DNA of 64,000 nucleotides from Albifimbria verrucaria (taxonomy: Eukaryota > Ascomycota > Sordariomycetes > Hypocreales > Stachybotryaceae): positions 5,332,001 through 5,396,000 of the forward strand of contig JAHREC010000009.1 of the NCBI GenBank assembly GCA_020081605.1, in the 5' to 3' direction. Positions 1-12,437 of the stretch are shown piece by piece (the first letter of the stretch is position 1; each line of letters starts with the position of its first letter). The position numbers were made by a program, and so were the translations under genes. The notes beneath the pieces were generated by a model. It did not search any database. It saw only the letters and a program-made list of their open reading frames with translations, and was not told the DNA's origin.

Positions 1-479
1 AGGCACCCAAAGCTGGGACCTGGACCAACGTAGGGACGACGAAGCCGGTAAGCTACTTGGTGCTGCGATTAACAACCCCATTCTCTCTGGAATCAACTAA
101 TAAACGGCATGCTGTAGGTTAATGGAAAAGAGAGAGAGAATATTCGATTTGCTGATATAAACGGTGATGGGCTATGGGACTACCTCTGGTGAGACCAAGA
201 TGTCCTAAAATAACACCTATAGCTAACTGATGTTATCTTTAGGGTGGATAAGTTCACAGGTGCTGTGGAATCCTGGACCAACGACGGCCAACCTGCTAGC
301 GGTCAACCCTGGAAGTGGACATCAAGAGGTCGGACATCGTCCGGCGTCGCGCCTGGGGCCTGCGTGCAATTCGCCAATGTCAATGCTAAGGGCGGCAAGC
401 GCGCAGACTACATAGACATCACCCCGAGACGGCTGAGGCTTTCGCCTACTACAACGAGTGTCCTGGTTCAAGCCGTTAA
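1..479 (+). CDS. C-terminus of an FG-GAP/VCBS repeat protein (5' end outside window)
   Basis: Three exons are readable: 1-47, 118-188 and 243-479, with GT-AG introns 48-117 and 189-242. The exons join in frame into beta-propeller-type repeats, each with the calcium-binding-like core seen as RFADINGDGLWDYLWVD, followed by a degenerate second repeat (FANVNAKGGKRADYID). Such FG-GAP/VCBS repeats close many secreted fungal proteins, for example next to SGNH-hydrolase or chitinase-like modules, but the catalytic part lies left of the window and cannot be named. The frame breaks at the C run 422-425; the adjacent frame then carries a short tail ending ECPGSSR and the stop at 477-479. Without that change the frame runs to 573 with low-complexity sequence. 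Confidence 0.7.
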
Positions 480-2703
480 TAAGCGCTGCATCCAGCTTCG
501 CTTGCATGTTCTAGAAGGGTTTCAACCTGGTTATCTGGGAAGATTTATGGTTGGTCAATTGAAGAAAGCTTGAGACATGTATGTATCTGCAGTTCAGGTA
601 CGTCGCCGGGGCCCCGTCTATCATTGGTGGAGTAAGGGGGTGACGCGTTGCAATCAATGGTGATATCAAGCAATTAATGGAGGGCAGAGCATGGGCGATG
701 AGGATAGCCATTTCTAGTCCAAACGCCCTCTTCGGCGATACTTCCTAGCTGCGATAAAACATGTGGTGACAAGCTCGGGGTATGGTGAGAGGAAGAGGCA
801 ATTCCCTAAGCCAGATCTGGTGCTTTGCAAAGAACGCATGATTGTATGGCCTACCGGGCGCTCCGTTATCGATGTCTGCTGGGGAGGATAACGGAGCCGA
901 GATTAGTGGTGTAACCGAGGCCAGTCAACGGGCACCATATGGTAAGCATGATCCTTGTCCCTTGAGCGAACATGGTCTTCTTTAGGCAAGTAGAGAGATA
1001 GCAACTAAATTAGGTCGCTCTCTGTAGGGTAGCGCCAGGTGTGGTCGCTCAGCACCATTGCTACGGCGGTGCCGAGAGCCGGGGATTGTCTGGTAGCTCG
1101 AACTCTGGAATGCTTGGGCCAGTTCATGACTAGGCATGTGAGCTTAATCAGTCAGTAGGCCAAATGCTAGGGCCTAAACCAGAGGGCAACGGGCGGTACT
1201 AAGGTAGGTAGGTAGGTTAGATAGGTATTTGTAGGAGAGTGCCATGAGTAATGCGCGCTACAAACCCCTTTCAAAGCCAACCCTAGCTTGTCGGAATCTT
1301 ATCGTGAAAGATGGAGCCTCGCCACAACGGGTCCCATTTGGAATTCCCGGGCCCACACACGCAAGGCTGCAGGCGGGTCGGTTGTGGTCGGTTGTGCGTC
1401 TGGTCATGACATGTGCACGATCGAGCTTGTAGGGACGAAGAAGAAGCTCTTCCAGGCACACACGTAGGATCAAGACAAGATACCCGGCAGCAATGCAGGG
1501 ATCTTCCGCAGAAGGAAGAAGGAAAAGAAGAAAGATTAATCTCTGGTGCAGGGAGCCTAATGCGAATCCTGAAGATCCCGGACTCACATTCACCATTCTT
1601 GTTTCAATATGCAAAGGGCCGAAGACAAGACCATACATACACATCAACAAGGCGGAAGGCCACTCAACCTCGGCGCACGGAAGCAGCATCGACGCCTCCC
1701 AGCTGAAAAAACAAAGACACGAGCCGGGCCACACTTACGTGCATGCCAGGTACATACAGCACCCATGTAGACAACGCATCCGTTCCGCTCTACTCGTCAC
1801 TTGGTGAAATGAAGAGCTGTGATGGCTTCTGCAGGGTAGTCCAATCCAATGCGAGGACAAAGGGTCAAACAAGCCAAGGTCATGCGACACCACCTTAAAA
1901 ACGCGGCCCCCTGCTTGCAGAGCCATGGCGATCCTCCAGAACCTAGAGGAGCAACGATGCAGTCCCTGGAATTGGAATAGGATGACGGGCCCTTGCCGGA
2001 AGACTGGGAGTGGTACGGTGGCTACGTATCATCCTCCATGAAGAAGCGAGTGCCTGGGTAGGTTGCAGCTACTGTAGGATTGTCTTGTCTATCACTACCA
2101 CGTCTGCTCCTGTTACAAGCCTAGATTGCCTTCACACGGCTCCCACGGCTCTCCACACCTTATCGCAGCTAGCAGCAGCATTGCCCGGGTGCGACACAAA
2201 ACGTAGGAGCCCAAGGCTTCGGGTCAAGGTGCATCCTGGGTCCAGAATCTCCTTAGCGCCCAGTCTTGGTCAGACCCCGTCAAACGTCCCTAGCGTCCAC
2301 CCTGGCAATCTTACAATTTATGCTTGTCTCCTTTCGCCCCCAGTGAACTATCTGTCGCTAGCCCGTTTCTGGGATGCGGGTGAGACTGGGGATAATACGA
2401 CCCACAGCGCCACAGTCGGGGTAAGTGGACGAGAAAGGCAGGAGATAAGGCAAGACCGAAAGTGCGTGTGGCCCATGCGTTGCGAGAGGAGAGCTGAGTG
2501 GACCATGGGGTTCGCCAAGGCCCCAGGATTCGGCGTACGACTTCTCAGCGGAAGGTTCCAAGGAATGCCAAGGCTTCTAATGCAGTCTGGGCGAGATAAC
2601 GGACCTGTCTGGACGCGTCCGAGGGAGGTGGTTGCATGGGCTGGTAGCCGTTGGGATCGTCTGGGGCTTGGTGTTTGGCTGGCAGATTGGTCGACTCGTA
2701 GAT
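480..2703. other. Long intergenic region
   Basis: No supportable gene. Several GC-rich open frames exist (for example 2010-2708 + and 1258-1734 -), but they show no recognisable domain, no intron logic and no family resemblance. A short (GGTA)n tract lies near 1202-1220. The right part is presumably the promoter of the downstream permease. Confidence 0.5.
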
Positions 2704-2710
2704 TATAAAA
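2704..2710 (+). promoter_or_regulatory. TATA-like element of the permease gene
   Basis: TATAAAA lies 82 nt upstream of the permease ATG at 2792, a reasonable spacing for a fungal core promoter. A CT-rich stretch lies between it and the start. Inferred from position and sequence only. Confidence 0.4.
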
Positions 2711-2791
2711 CGTAGCTTGAACCCTTCCCCCAAAGATCTGGAGCACCCGTGGTTCCTATCCTGGACGTCCATATCGTCAACCTCGCGCACC

Positions 2792-4754
2792 ATGGCGGAT
2801 CACGACCAGAAGACCTACATCACCGGCGAGAAGGCCGCCAGCGGTTCCGACAATGCCCCGTCTATGAGCGCGGCGAGGCTGGAATCGTCAGCGACCTCCA
2901 CAACAACGAGGACTACTATGGCCTCAGCTTCTGGGGCCGTATGGGTGTCACGCCCGAGTCCTTCAAGCGTCGTAAGGAGACGGATGCCAACCGACACAAC
3001 AAGCTCAACCAGACCATGAAGGGTCGTCATTTGCACATGATTGCCATCGGTGGCTCCATTGGTGCTGGTCTTTTCGTCGGTACTGGTTCTGCTCTGCGAA
3101 GAGGTGGCCCTGCCAGTCTTCTCATCGATTACATCATTATCGGTGTGATGATGTTCAACGTTGTCTTCGCTCTCGGTGAAATGGCTCTCATGTATCCTGT
3201 CTCTGGTGGTTTCTACGTCCTCGTCACTCGTTTTGTCGACCCCTCTTGGGGCTTCGCTGTAGGTCCACTTTACTGCTCCCCTGCGAGAGATCTCGAGGCT
3301 AACGTGTCCAACTTCAGATGGGCTGGAACTACTTCCTGCAATGGTTTTTCATCTTACCCTTCGAAATCGTCGTCGCGTCGTTTACGATCAATTACTGGAC
3401 ACAAGGAAGCATCAGTCCCGCCGTATGGATGGCTGTCTTCCTCGTTGCTTTGACTATCATCAGCTGCTTCGGAACTCTGGGTTACGCCGAAGAAGAGTTT
3501 TGGTCAAGTTTCTTGAAGCTGAGCGGTATTATCACCTTCCTCATCATCGGCCTTGTGCTGGTCCTGGGCGGTGGACCTTCCGGTGGTCGCTACGATAGTT
3601 ACTGGGGTGCCAGGTATGTATAATATCTTGTTGGTGTGGAGACATTTACACACGTAGCGGAGCTGACCAAAACCTCACAGACTCTTCGAGAAGAACAATG
3701 GCTTCCAGAATGGCTTCCAGGGCTTCTGCTCAGTCTTCGTCACCGCCGCTTTCGCGTTTGCCGGTACCGAGTTGATTGGTCTTGCCGCCTCCGAGTCCGC
3801 TACCCCTCTCCAGACTCTCCCTCTGCTTGCAAGCAGGTGTTCTGGCGTATCACTCTGTAAGTGACTGATCTTTAAGACAGGCTCATTCCCAGGCGAACAA
3901 TTCAACTAACAGTGCCTAGTTTCTACATCCTCTCTCTGCTCTTCGTCGGTCTCCTTATCGACGCCGAAGATCCGAACCTCATCGGAGGTGAGGCTTTCGC
4001 CAACTCCCAGGCCTCGCCTTTCGTCCTGGTCGGCAAGTACGCTGGTCTGAAGGGATACGATCACTTCATCAACGCCATCATCGTTGTTTCCGTCATTTCT
4101 ATTGGTCTGTCTGGCGTCTACGGAGGTAGCCGTACCTTGACTGCCATGGCTGAGCAGGGTTACGCTCCTAAGATCTTCGACTACGTTGACCGTGCCGGAC
4201 GTCCTCTCTACTCCACCATCATCGTCCTCGTTGTTGGTCTCCTTGCATTCGCTGGAACCGAGCCCAAGTCTGGCCAAGAGCTTTTCGACTGGTTGTTGGG
4301 TATCTCTGGTCTGGCTGCTCTGTTCACCTGGGGCTCCATCTGCTTGGCCCACATCCGCTTCCGCATGGCCTGGGCTCGCCAGGGCCACACCCTGGATGAG
4401 ATTCCTTTCAAGGCCGCTCTTGGTGTTGTCGGATCTTACATTGGTCTTGGTCTCTCTATCCTGGTCTTCATCGCCCAGATGTACGTTGCCATCTGGCCCG
4501 TGGGTGGTGGTCCTTCCGGAAAGCCTGGCTCTGTCAACGATGCCGAGGGTTTCTTCAAGACATGCCTTGCTTTCCCCGTCGTTGTCTTCTTCTGGGTCGC
4601 TGGCTACATCTGGAAGCGACCTGAATTCCTGACCATTGACAAGATTGATCTTGACTCTGGTCGCCGTGAGATCGACTGGGAGCTTCACCGCTCCATCCAG
4701 GAGAAGCGGGCCAACTCTAACCTCTTCATGAGGATCTGCTACAAGCTTTTCTAA
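2792..4754 (+). CDS. Amino-acid permease (APC superfamily, yeast GAP1/AGP type)
   Basis: Plasma-membrane importer of amino acids by proton symport, by family. Exons are 2792-3258, 3318-3613, 3681-3856 and 3920-4754, with three canonical introns of 59-67 nt. The hydrophilic N-terminus leads into the family signature of the first membrane segment (MIAIGGSIGAGLFVGTGSAL), then further hydrophobic segments and the C-terminal tail ending MRICYKLF. The length fits the family (about 560 residues, 12 membrane segments). The frame changes twice: at 2870-2875, between the MSAA start region and EAGIVSDLHNN, and at the C run 3819-3821, just before KQVFWRITL. Each behaves as one missing base. The second interrupts the transporter core, so the gene is either an assembly artefact or a recent pseudogene; the preserved coding quality favours an artefact. 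Confidence 0.88.
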
Positions 4755-6066
4755 CCTGTCAATCGGCCGGACCAATGTACATCAGGCATGCACCGCCGAG
4801 GATTGTTTTCTTGATGCATTGTATTATTCGTGGATTGTGATGAGCCCTATGGGCTTTCTCGTGGTGGACTCTCTAATCTTTTCTTGGAACCAGAGCTCAG
4901 CGTGGCTTGACCTAGATAATATCCCCAAGAATTGGTAACTTAATTTTGATAAAACGTGCGAGGTCAGATCATCCATGTGCATGTGCATGTCTTGTCTCCC
5001 ACCCACTTCAGCTGACAGTTCCCGTGCGTCCATGTGGCCCGACGGCATAAGCGCCTCGTGTCACGACTCAAGCAGCTCGGCCCCTTGGCAAGCAAATAAA
5101 GCCGGCCAAAGCCGCCGATGTCTGTTGGCTGCGTAAGTCGTTTTGCCACTGCACGCTTTTGGAATAAGCACTTTTGGTATTGAGGACTAAATGCGACACC
5201 ACCATCACGACTTCCAAGGCTAGGGAGGACGTCGAGTCATCTTAGTTAAGCCTAGCCCCAGCCAAGCAGGGTACTATTCAGGCAAGTCGAAGATTGATTC
5301 ATCTCTGCTCCATGCTCGCCACGTATCTTCGAGCCTAAAACAATCGCGCTCCACCTCGTTCCACCCATGCATCACTATTACCTAAAGAAAACGACAAACT
5401 GTGGTGCATTTGGCCGGGAATCATAAGTTCCCGTGAAGCATAATACTTTTATTCAGAATAAGCTAGGAAAAAGGTGGACCATACTAAGCAAACCGGTAGT
5501 TCGTTGGTGGGCTTCTGATTAAGCGTACGTGGCCTACCCCAACATTGGTGATGGTGATGCAAACTGTAATGTAGCAATGCCTCGAGTATCCACTTAGGAC
5601 GATCTGAATCTAGATTGAACCATGAGCTGTCATTCAGAGTCTTTAGCAGTCACTACTTTTGTTCTATACATTAATACATTCGTAGTACTCAACGAACCAT
5701 CCGAGGTATTCGTGAACAGATATACTTCAAGTGATTACAACGAGCCTCCACCGTGGTCTCGTCTCTTCCCTGTGCCTTTTTGTCCTTCCCTTCTTTACCC
5801 AGTGCCTGAAAGGGATTTTGCACAGGCTTGGACAGTGGAGGGTGAAGAGAGGTCTCAAAAACGCACACAATATTCAATTTATTTTGTATTGGGACCTGTA
5901 ACACCATATTCATTTTCTCTATGTATCTCACCACGATAGCCTATCACGTGAACATGCGCCTAACCACTCTCACTTCCTGCTTACCTGGCATCTGTGACGC
6001 GACGAATCTCATAGATAACGCTTCCTCGTTGACTTGCCATTCCAGTTATATCCGATTCGTAAAATC
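4755..6066. other. Intergenic region
   Basis: 3' region of the permease and 5' region of the Zn2Cys6 gene. The open frames here (for example 5622-5939) show no domain or exon pattern. Nothing else recognised. Confidence 0.5.
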
Positions 6067-8385
6067 ATGGAAGGGGACGAATTGCTGTTTCTTGCGGTTC
6101 CTGCAGACAACGGAAGTGAGCGCAATTATCCTCTCTTAGGAGCGCTACTGAACAGTCGGTTCTAGGTTGAGATGTGACCGAAACGACCCGTGCAGTAATT
6201 GCACCTTGAGAAATGTTGATTGTGTCTACGTGTCGTATTCACGGGGGCGTAGGGCAGCGTTGAGAAATGACAGCGACCACCGACTTGATTCTCGCATTCG
6301 CCGCCTAGAGGAGCTGATGGGCTCCTTAGCCCCAGAGCGACCTCGTAGAGAGGGGTTGATGGACCACAGGTTAATGTTTTCTGAGAGCTGAATGGCTGCT
6401 GTTTCTAATCAATCTTGTAGTTCCCTTGTAAAGGACGTCGAACCATCTGAAATTAAGCCTGGCAGAGTTATGGCGAACGACGGCCAGTTAACCTATGTGT
6501 CAAGCACTCATTGGGAAGCCGTCTGCGATGAGGTGGGAAACTCACTCTCCCTTTCTTATGGATAGACTGACAATGAATTTGTAATTGCGGCTACAGGTAG
6601 CAGATCTCAGAGACCTTCTGGATCGTGACGTATCATCCGCATCTCCAGCCTCTGTGGATGCCAATCATGTTGACGCCCCTCTACTTTTGGGAGGATTGCT
6701 GGTGACACCACACATGCAAGAAATACTCCTGGCTATACCGCCCCGGAGTATTGTCGATAGGCTGGTAGCTCGATATTTTCATTCCACGGAGTCCTCGCTC
6801 AGTATGTATCGTAGCCTCGAGTGGGCCAATACCGGCGGTCACTGTGCACTAACACAACCCAAGTGATTCTTCACGCACCGACTTTTATGCAAGAGGTAAG
6901 TTAATGTAAGCTAGCATCACTGGACTTTGGCTGAGGTCTTTGTGTCTAGTACAATCACTTCTGGCTTGACCCTCAGGAAGTTCTTCCTTCGTGGTTAAGC
7001 TTATTGTTTGGGATCATGGCCATGGGGGCCTATCGACTTTGGCAAACACAAGAAGACATAGCATGGGCCACATGGAATGCGAAGCAGGCAATGGAGCTGT
7101 TCCAACGGCGAACAGCTGAGTGCTTGATTATCTCAAAGTACGCAACCGCGCCCGGCAAATACACAATGGAGGCACTTCTCATGAATGTCCAGAATGAGTT
7201 CGTACAGAGCAAAGATTTCCATGTAGGGGTATGGGTACTGATTGGTGTCGCGATTCGATTGGCACTTCGTATGGGTTATCATCGAGATCCCAAACATTAT
7301 TCTCAGTTTTCTCCCTTTGAAAGAGAAATGCGACGGCGCATCTGGATTCTGATATTGCAACTTGACTCTCTCACATCTTGTCAGATTGGTTTGCCACCGA
7401 TGATACAAGATTCACAATGCGATACAAAGGCACCAAGGAATATATTCGACACCGAATTTGGACCCGAGAGTCTTCAGCTTCCACCGTCTCAGCCTGAAAC
7501 AGTCATGACACCCATGCTATACACGCTGGTGAAGTCAAGGATATTCTCAGTGTTCCGATCTATATTTAACCAAGTCTCTCTGGGACGGACAGAAAATCAT
7601 AAGGATATCTTGGAATTGGAACAACAACTACAAGCTTCCAAAGCAACGATACCACCTTCTTTGCAGTTACAACAATTGGCTAATTCCTAGCGGTGCCCTC
7701 AAGCTTATTGATGCGGCAGTTCGGCCTAGAGCTTCTTTTTCATAAGGCACGATGCATATTGCATCGCCATCATATGGCCAAATCGTATCAAAACCCCGAG
7801 TTCATTCTTTCAAGGCTAAACTGCATTGATTCAGCAATGTTTATCATAACTTTACAAAGCACTATCATCAAAGAAATGCGTCTCGGTGGCCTTCTATATG
7901 AACAGAAATGGTTCCTGACGTCAATTGAATTACACGACCTACTACTTGCTTCAATGGTAGTTTGCCTAGAACTTAATTGTCTTGTGTCCGGAAAACCAAG
8001 CTATAGTCCAGTGAGCGAGCAATCTGCTCCCAAATTCAGCAAGGAAGACATGGTAGAGGCCATTCAAAACTGCCACTCGTTTCTGGAGGAAGTCGATCTA
8101 AATTTGGTCGAGGCGCATAAAGCCACAAGAGTTCTTTCAGCAATGTTGCGCAAGTTCTCCGTACAATCGCATGAGTGGAAATCCACACACAGCGCAAGTG
8201 ACCAGATACAGAGTAACAGCATGAATTCATCTGTCGCCCAAGGCAAGCAAGGCCAGTTGATTCTCGGGGTGATGAAAGATATGACTAATGAAATGTCTCC
8301 AGGTGATTCCATTCAGGATGTCTCGGCCATAGAAAACTCGACAATCGAGGGAATCAATACTATTTACAATGCCCCGAACACGTAA
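6067..8385 (+). CDS. Zn2Cys6 (GAL4-type) transcription factor with fungal-specific regulatory domain
   Basis: DNA-binding nuclear regulator. The zinc cluster is split by an intron (6116-6165): the first exon gives CGSCRQRK, the second LRCDRNDPCSNC then CVY, together C-x2-C-x6-C-x6-C-x2-C-x6-C. A basic linker and short leucine-rich coil (RRLEELMGSL) follow. Further exons 6421-6532, 6597-6801, 6864-6895 and 6950-8385 carry the fungal-specific transcription factor domain: HAPTFMQEYNHFW, LFGIMAMGAY, and RLALRMGYHRDP then REMRRRIWILILQLD. The intron before 6864 uses an AAG acceptor. Two frame changes: at the G run 6073-6076 just after the ATG, needed for the zinc cluster to be in frame, and near 7685-7688, after which the C-terminal half (LLMRQFGLELLFHKARCILHR) continues. 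The start at 6067 is therefore provisional. It may control the neighbouring SDR (-) and FMN dehydrogenase (+) genes. Confidence 0.87.
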
Positions 8386-8740
8386 ACTGGGTATGTATCA
8401 CTATCCTTTAATTCCCGTGGTCCTCTAGTTTGCTTCACAATTACAACAAGACCTTCAGCTCATATACATATGAACAGGACACGTGGGAGGTATTCTTCCA
8501 GAGCTCCTTTGATGTGGATCAACCTTAGAGCGTCTACAAAAGTTTACTCTTGAATCTGAGCCTATTGGATTAGCTGGAACGTCGCGGGAATGAAAGATTT
8601 TTCATGGAAGATATACAATAAGCGATGAATTTTCAACCCTAAACATCCAAACATTGCCAATATCTAGAACTATTCAAAGCATATGACGAACACCGAGTCC
8701 AAAGACCCGCAATCCCTTTGTCCAGATTCGTGGTCCGAGG

Positions 8741-9955
8741 TTAAATTATACGTTGCATCTGAGCCTCGCAGTGTTTCCATAACTGATCGTTCACTTTGGT
8801 GTCATTGAGCCATGCATCCGCCTTAGCATCTAACTTGCCCACTGGTATAAAGTATTTACCTCGTCCGATTGCTGGTGCTCTTTGGCTAGTCGCGCAAAAT
8901 AGCGAGTTATATGAGCCTTGCAGAGGAGTGGTACGCGCCGTAACTTTCATCACAGTTCGTATAACTGTACCAACAATTGTAGGATCGCTAGACTGGAGAT
9001 TAGACCGTACGATACCGGGGTGCAACGAATATGCAGAGATTCCTGTAATATTGGTTAAGGGTTAGAATAAGAAATTCCAGCAGGAGTATCATCATGACTG
9101 CTCACCAAGATGGCCATAACGGTTATTTAGTTCCCTGCAAGTCTTATACCTGCTTGCTTCGAATGTGCATAACGCTGCCTATAACGCGTCATATTGTCAG
9201 TCTCGACGAGTGTGAACGGGAATGAGAACACAAATTTACATCAACTCCGTAATGCCCTTGGCATCTGTCATGTTTAAGTCGTCTAGTTGAATGGTATTAG
9301 GGCCACGGAAAGCCAAGTCGCTGACAACGTTGACGATCCGAACTCGATCCTGGCTGCTAACAGACGCTGTTTGAGTCAGGATAGGCAAGAGGCTCATGGC
9401 AAATATCTGAGGTGCTAATGCATTGATCTGCCACTGCGACTCAAATCCATCAACAGTTAGCTCATAAGGCGTCATCATGACCTGAATTTATACAAGTTAG
9501 ACGGAAAATTCCCAAGAAGTCATCAACATAATTATTTAAGGGGGAATGAAGGAGAGTGCGTACACCTGCATTGTTGATAAGAATATCGAGACGACTCTCT
9601 TTTTCCATGAAATTCAATGCAGCAGTATGGACAGACTTCAGGTTTTGCAGGTCAATCTGCAGGTAATGAAGATCGAGTCTTCTGCCTGCCGACTGGTACA
9701 TATCCTGAATGGCCTTCGAAACTCGATCCTCTGATCGACTGGCAATGTAAACACGTGCATTACGAAGGGCCATCTGCTTCGCTGTTTCAAATCCAATGCC
9801 CGAATTACCTGCAACCGTCGGGCCAATATCAGCCACTGAATTATAGACGAAAGCCTCACTGTACCAGTCTTCATACCTCCTGTAACAATTACAACATAAC
9901 CAGTTAGGTCAGGAACATCCTGCTCGGTAAATTGTGGCGACGTGTCGCAAGTCAT
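8741..9955 (-). CDS. Short-chain dehydrogenase/reductase (classical SDR, retinol-dehydrogenase-like)
   Basis: NAD(P)-dependent oxidoreductase, substrate unknown. Exons on the minus strand are 9955-9877, 9808-9564, 9481-9240, 9178-9106 and 9042-8741, all with GT-AG introns. The cofactor motif TGGNSGIG is assembled across the first intron. NNAG ends exon 2, VNVVSDLAF supplies the catalytic-serine region, and YAHSK contains the catalytic Tyr and Lys. The C-terminal SAYSLHPGIV is typical of the WWOX/retinol-dehydrogenase branch. Length is about 310-320 residues. One frame change falls in exon 4 near 9133-9137, between SKQAGIRLA and RELNNRYGHL, equivalent to one missing base. The zinc-cluster gene lies 355 bp away, convergently arranged. 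Confidence 0.87.
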
Positions 9956-12437
9956 TATGAGACTGAATATGAGTTGCTGGCTTTTTGAAGAAATTAGATG
10001 CGCGAAACTCGTAGTATTGGTCTCGATGTGGTCCAAAGTCGATGGTCTTAGAGAGAAAGGACAATGAAGGAGCACTTGGGAACACCTCGTCCTGGTTCTT
10101 ATATCATTGTCGCTCACGGTTGTTCATAGGAAACCCTGCCCGAATGACAAATGATATGTTGGCGTACGGAACACATGCCTGTCATATGAGCTGGGCTGGC
10201 GCGCGACAGTGACCAGATCTGGGACCTTGTCGAGCAGCACTAACACCATGAGCTGGAGGCGCAGCCGGAGCCCCGCGGAGATGGTGGGGCTGTAATCAAC
10301 AGCAATAAAGATCATGGTGGCTCATTGGCGCACAGCTTAAATGAGCCTTGTTAGGTAAGCGGAAGTCTTGTCATCTCCGTGGGAGCATCCATGGTCTTGT
10401 TTTCCATCCAAACCTGAAAGAAGGATTAGCTTCAGTAGGTCATGGTCATTTAGCTGCGAAGGACGACCTGAGGCCTTACTAGCCATGGAGGCTATACAAA
10501 CTGACGCAGAATTGGACTGTGCGTATCAGCATTCTGTCCCATCAGCTTTCGTAGACCGCAAGAATAAAGTCTGTCTGCTTCACCCGAGTATTCAAGATAA
10601 TAACAATGATGCTGCTTTTGATATAATTTGTAACAATAACTGGAGATTCGCACAACCAGAAGAATCGAATTCATTTTGGGCACTCTCGGTTTGAAGCCGG
10701 TGGATAATCGTGGTGAACATTGCCATTTCTCGATGAGAGGTGATCCCAATACTGTATTTTGTTTGCTGGAGAATTCTAAGATGATAGTGACTCTCTCTAA
10801 ATATTCAAACTTTTTCAGACCCTCTTTTGGGATGGCATCCGTTTAATGTGGAATATGCGCATACCTAGGCAAACCGAAAATCCTTGCACATATCTTTATC
10901 TTTTCTAGAGCACAAAAGGAATATTTCAGTTGAGATATTCGTTCAGCCGTGGATTATGTTGTAAGATCGGTTGTTTCAGCAGCAGGACCAACGTAGGCTT
11001 ATTCAACTTATGTATAGATTCTTGCTACTGTCATGCAACATGCCGGTGATTCTATGTGTGAGGGACCCTACATACCCTAATAAAAACTTGATTGAGCAGG
11101 ATCGGACATGACAAATTTTGATGTCTGAGTAGTTATTAGCAAATGTGGCTTGCCCAACGATATAACGGAAACAGCAGAGAATGACAAAATTGTCCGTGGC
11201 CTGCCTTCAACCTGCCCACCTAATGCTCCAAACAATATATATATATATATATGTATGTATGTATATAGATATATATCCATATGTTACCTGAGTCCTATTC
11301 AGCCTCAAACCTAGGCTTAACTGACAGGATGCTGTGGTGGGAAGACAAGATGAGATGGCATAGCATGGCATTCGAAGTTCTCCAGTGAGCGTAGAGAATG
11401 CTATAGTAAGACAGATTGAAGAACGTACAATACCTTCCACAACACCTGCATGAGGACTTCCTGGCAAGGAAGTTCTGGAATAGTAAAAGCAGTAGAGTGT
11501 ATGGGGTGGACAATTATTAAGTATTCGTTGTAAAGCAAACACACTTATTGCTCATACAAACGTGACCTTCCAGGCCTGTATTTCTAACCAAAATTCTGCA
11601 GTCTTAGAGCAAAGACAACCAAGCATCCACAACTGCAGGCTATGAGCTCTATGGGCCATGCTGTAGGTAGCAGGTAGACTTACGATTTCTCCACACACAT
11701 GCAATTGAGCCTAGCTCGGATGCTTTCTATTCAGCCAATATCCAGCATACCAGATTGTCGCTCTAAGATGGTTGGGGATTAATTTGCCAAGTCCTCTTCC
11801 ACCCATAATTTACCTCGGTGTTCGGTTTCATCATGTGCAAGGACTATTAAGATAACCTCCTTCTCCTACACCCCGCAGCGGGGTTCGCGAGTTATGAAAG
11901 CGTGGAAGAAATTCCCTGGTTGCCAAGCTTATGAAGATCAAGAGGAGTTACGAAGAGGATAATGTCTCCTGTGGTATATATAAATAACTCGTGATCTTCG
12001 GGATAGTCTTATGAAACGTCTGCTGATAAACTTGCTTTACAGTCAATAAGAAGCAAATACTTCCAATTCGGTTCTTTATGGACCGAGAACGAGACACGTC
12101 AAACTGCAAACTGTTGCTCGCGGCCGGGAATAACATGGATGATATGCATTCGCTCAGTGCCAAGTGAATCACAGGATTCTAACCCACACTGACCCCTGAA
12201 ATATCCACCTGATTTCAATGAAACTAAGATAGAGAGGAAACTCCTCCAAGTCACTTAACTGAAAAGGAAATATCGGAAGATGAAGTGATAGTACCCTAAA
12301 ATGATAAATCATTCCCAACGGTTCACGGTGCGCCGTTAAATAGTATGGATGCGCACTCATAAAAGTGGGTGACATCACGGTACACACATAGTTTACTTTG
12401 AACTACTTGAACTACATCTTCCTAATAATTTAGCTTC
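9956..12437. other. Long intergenic region with an AT microsatellite
   Basis: No supportable gene on either strand; the small frames here look random. It holds the 5' region of the SDR gene (left) and of the FMN dehydrogenase (right), and the microsatellite listed separately. Confidence 0.5.
11235..11277. repeat. AT/GTAT microsatellite
   Basis: An alternating AT run followed by three GTAT units and more AT dinucleotides, read directly from the sequence. Likely length-polymorphic between strains; no function inferred. Confidence 0.85.

Noticed and set aside
1258..1734. 158-codon minus-strand frame
   Set aside because: No family signal, no start context, no continuing exons.
2010..2708. 232-codon open frame upstream of the permease
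   Set aside because: GC-rich promoter region, no domain, no introns, overlaps equally long frames on the other strand; it looks like chance.
3906..4775. 289-codon antisense frame inside the permease
   Set aside because: Exact mirror of the permease exon; codon periodicity of the sense strand creates it.
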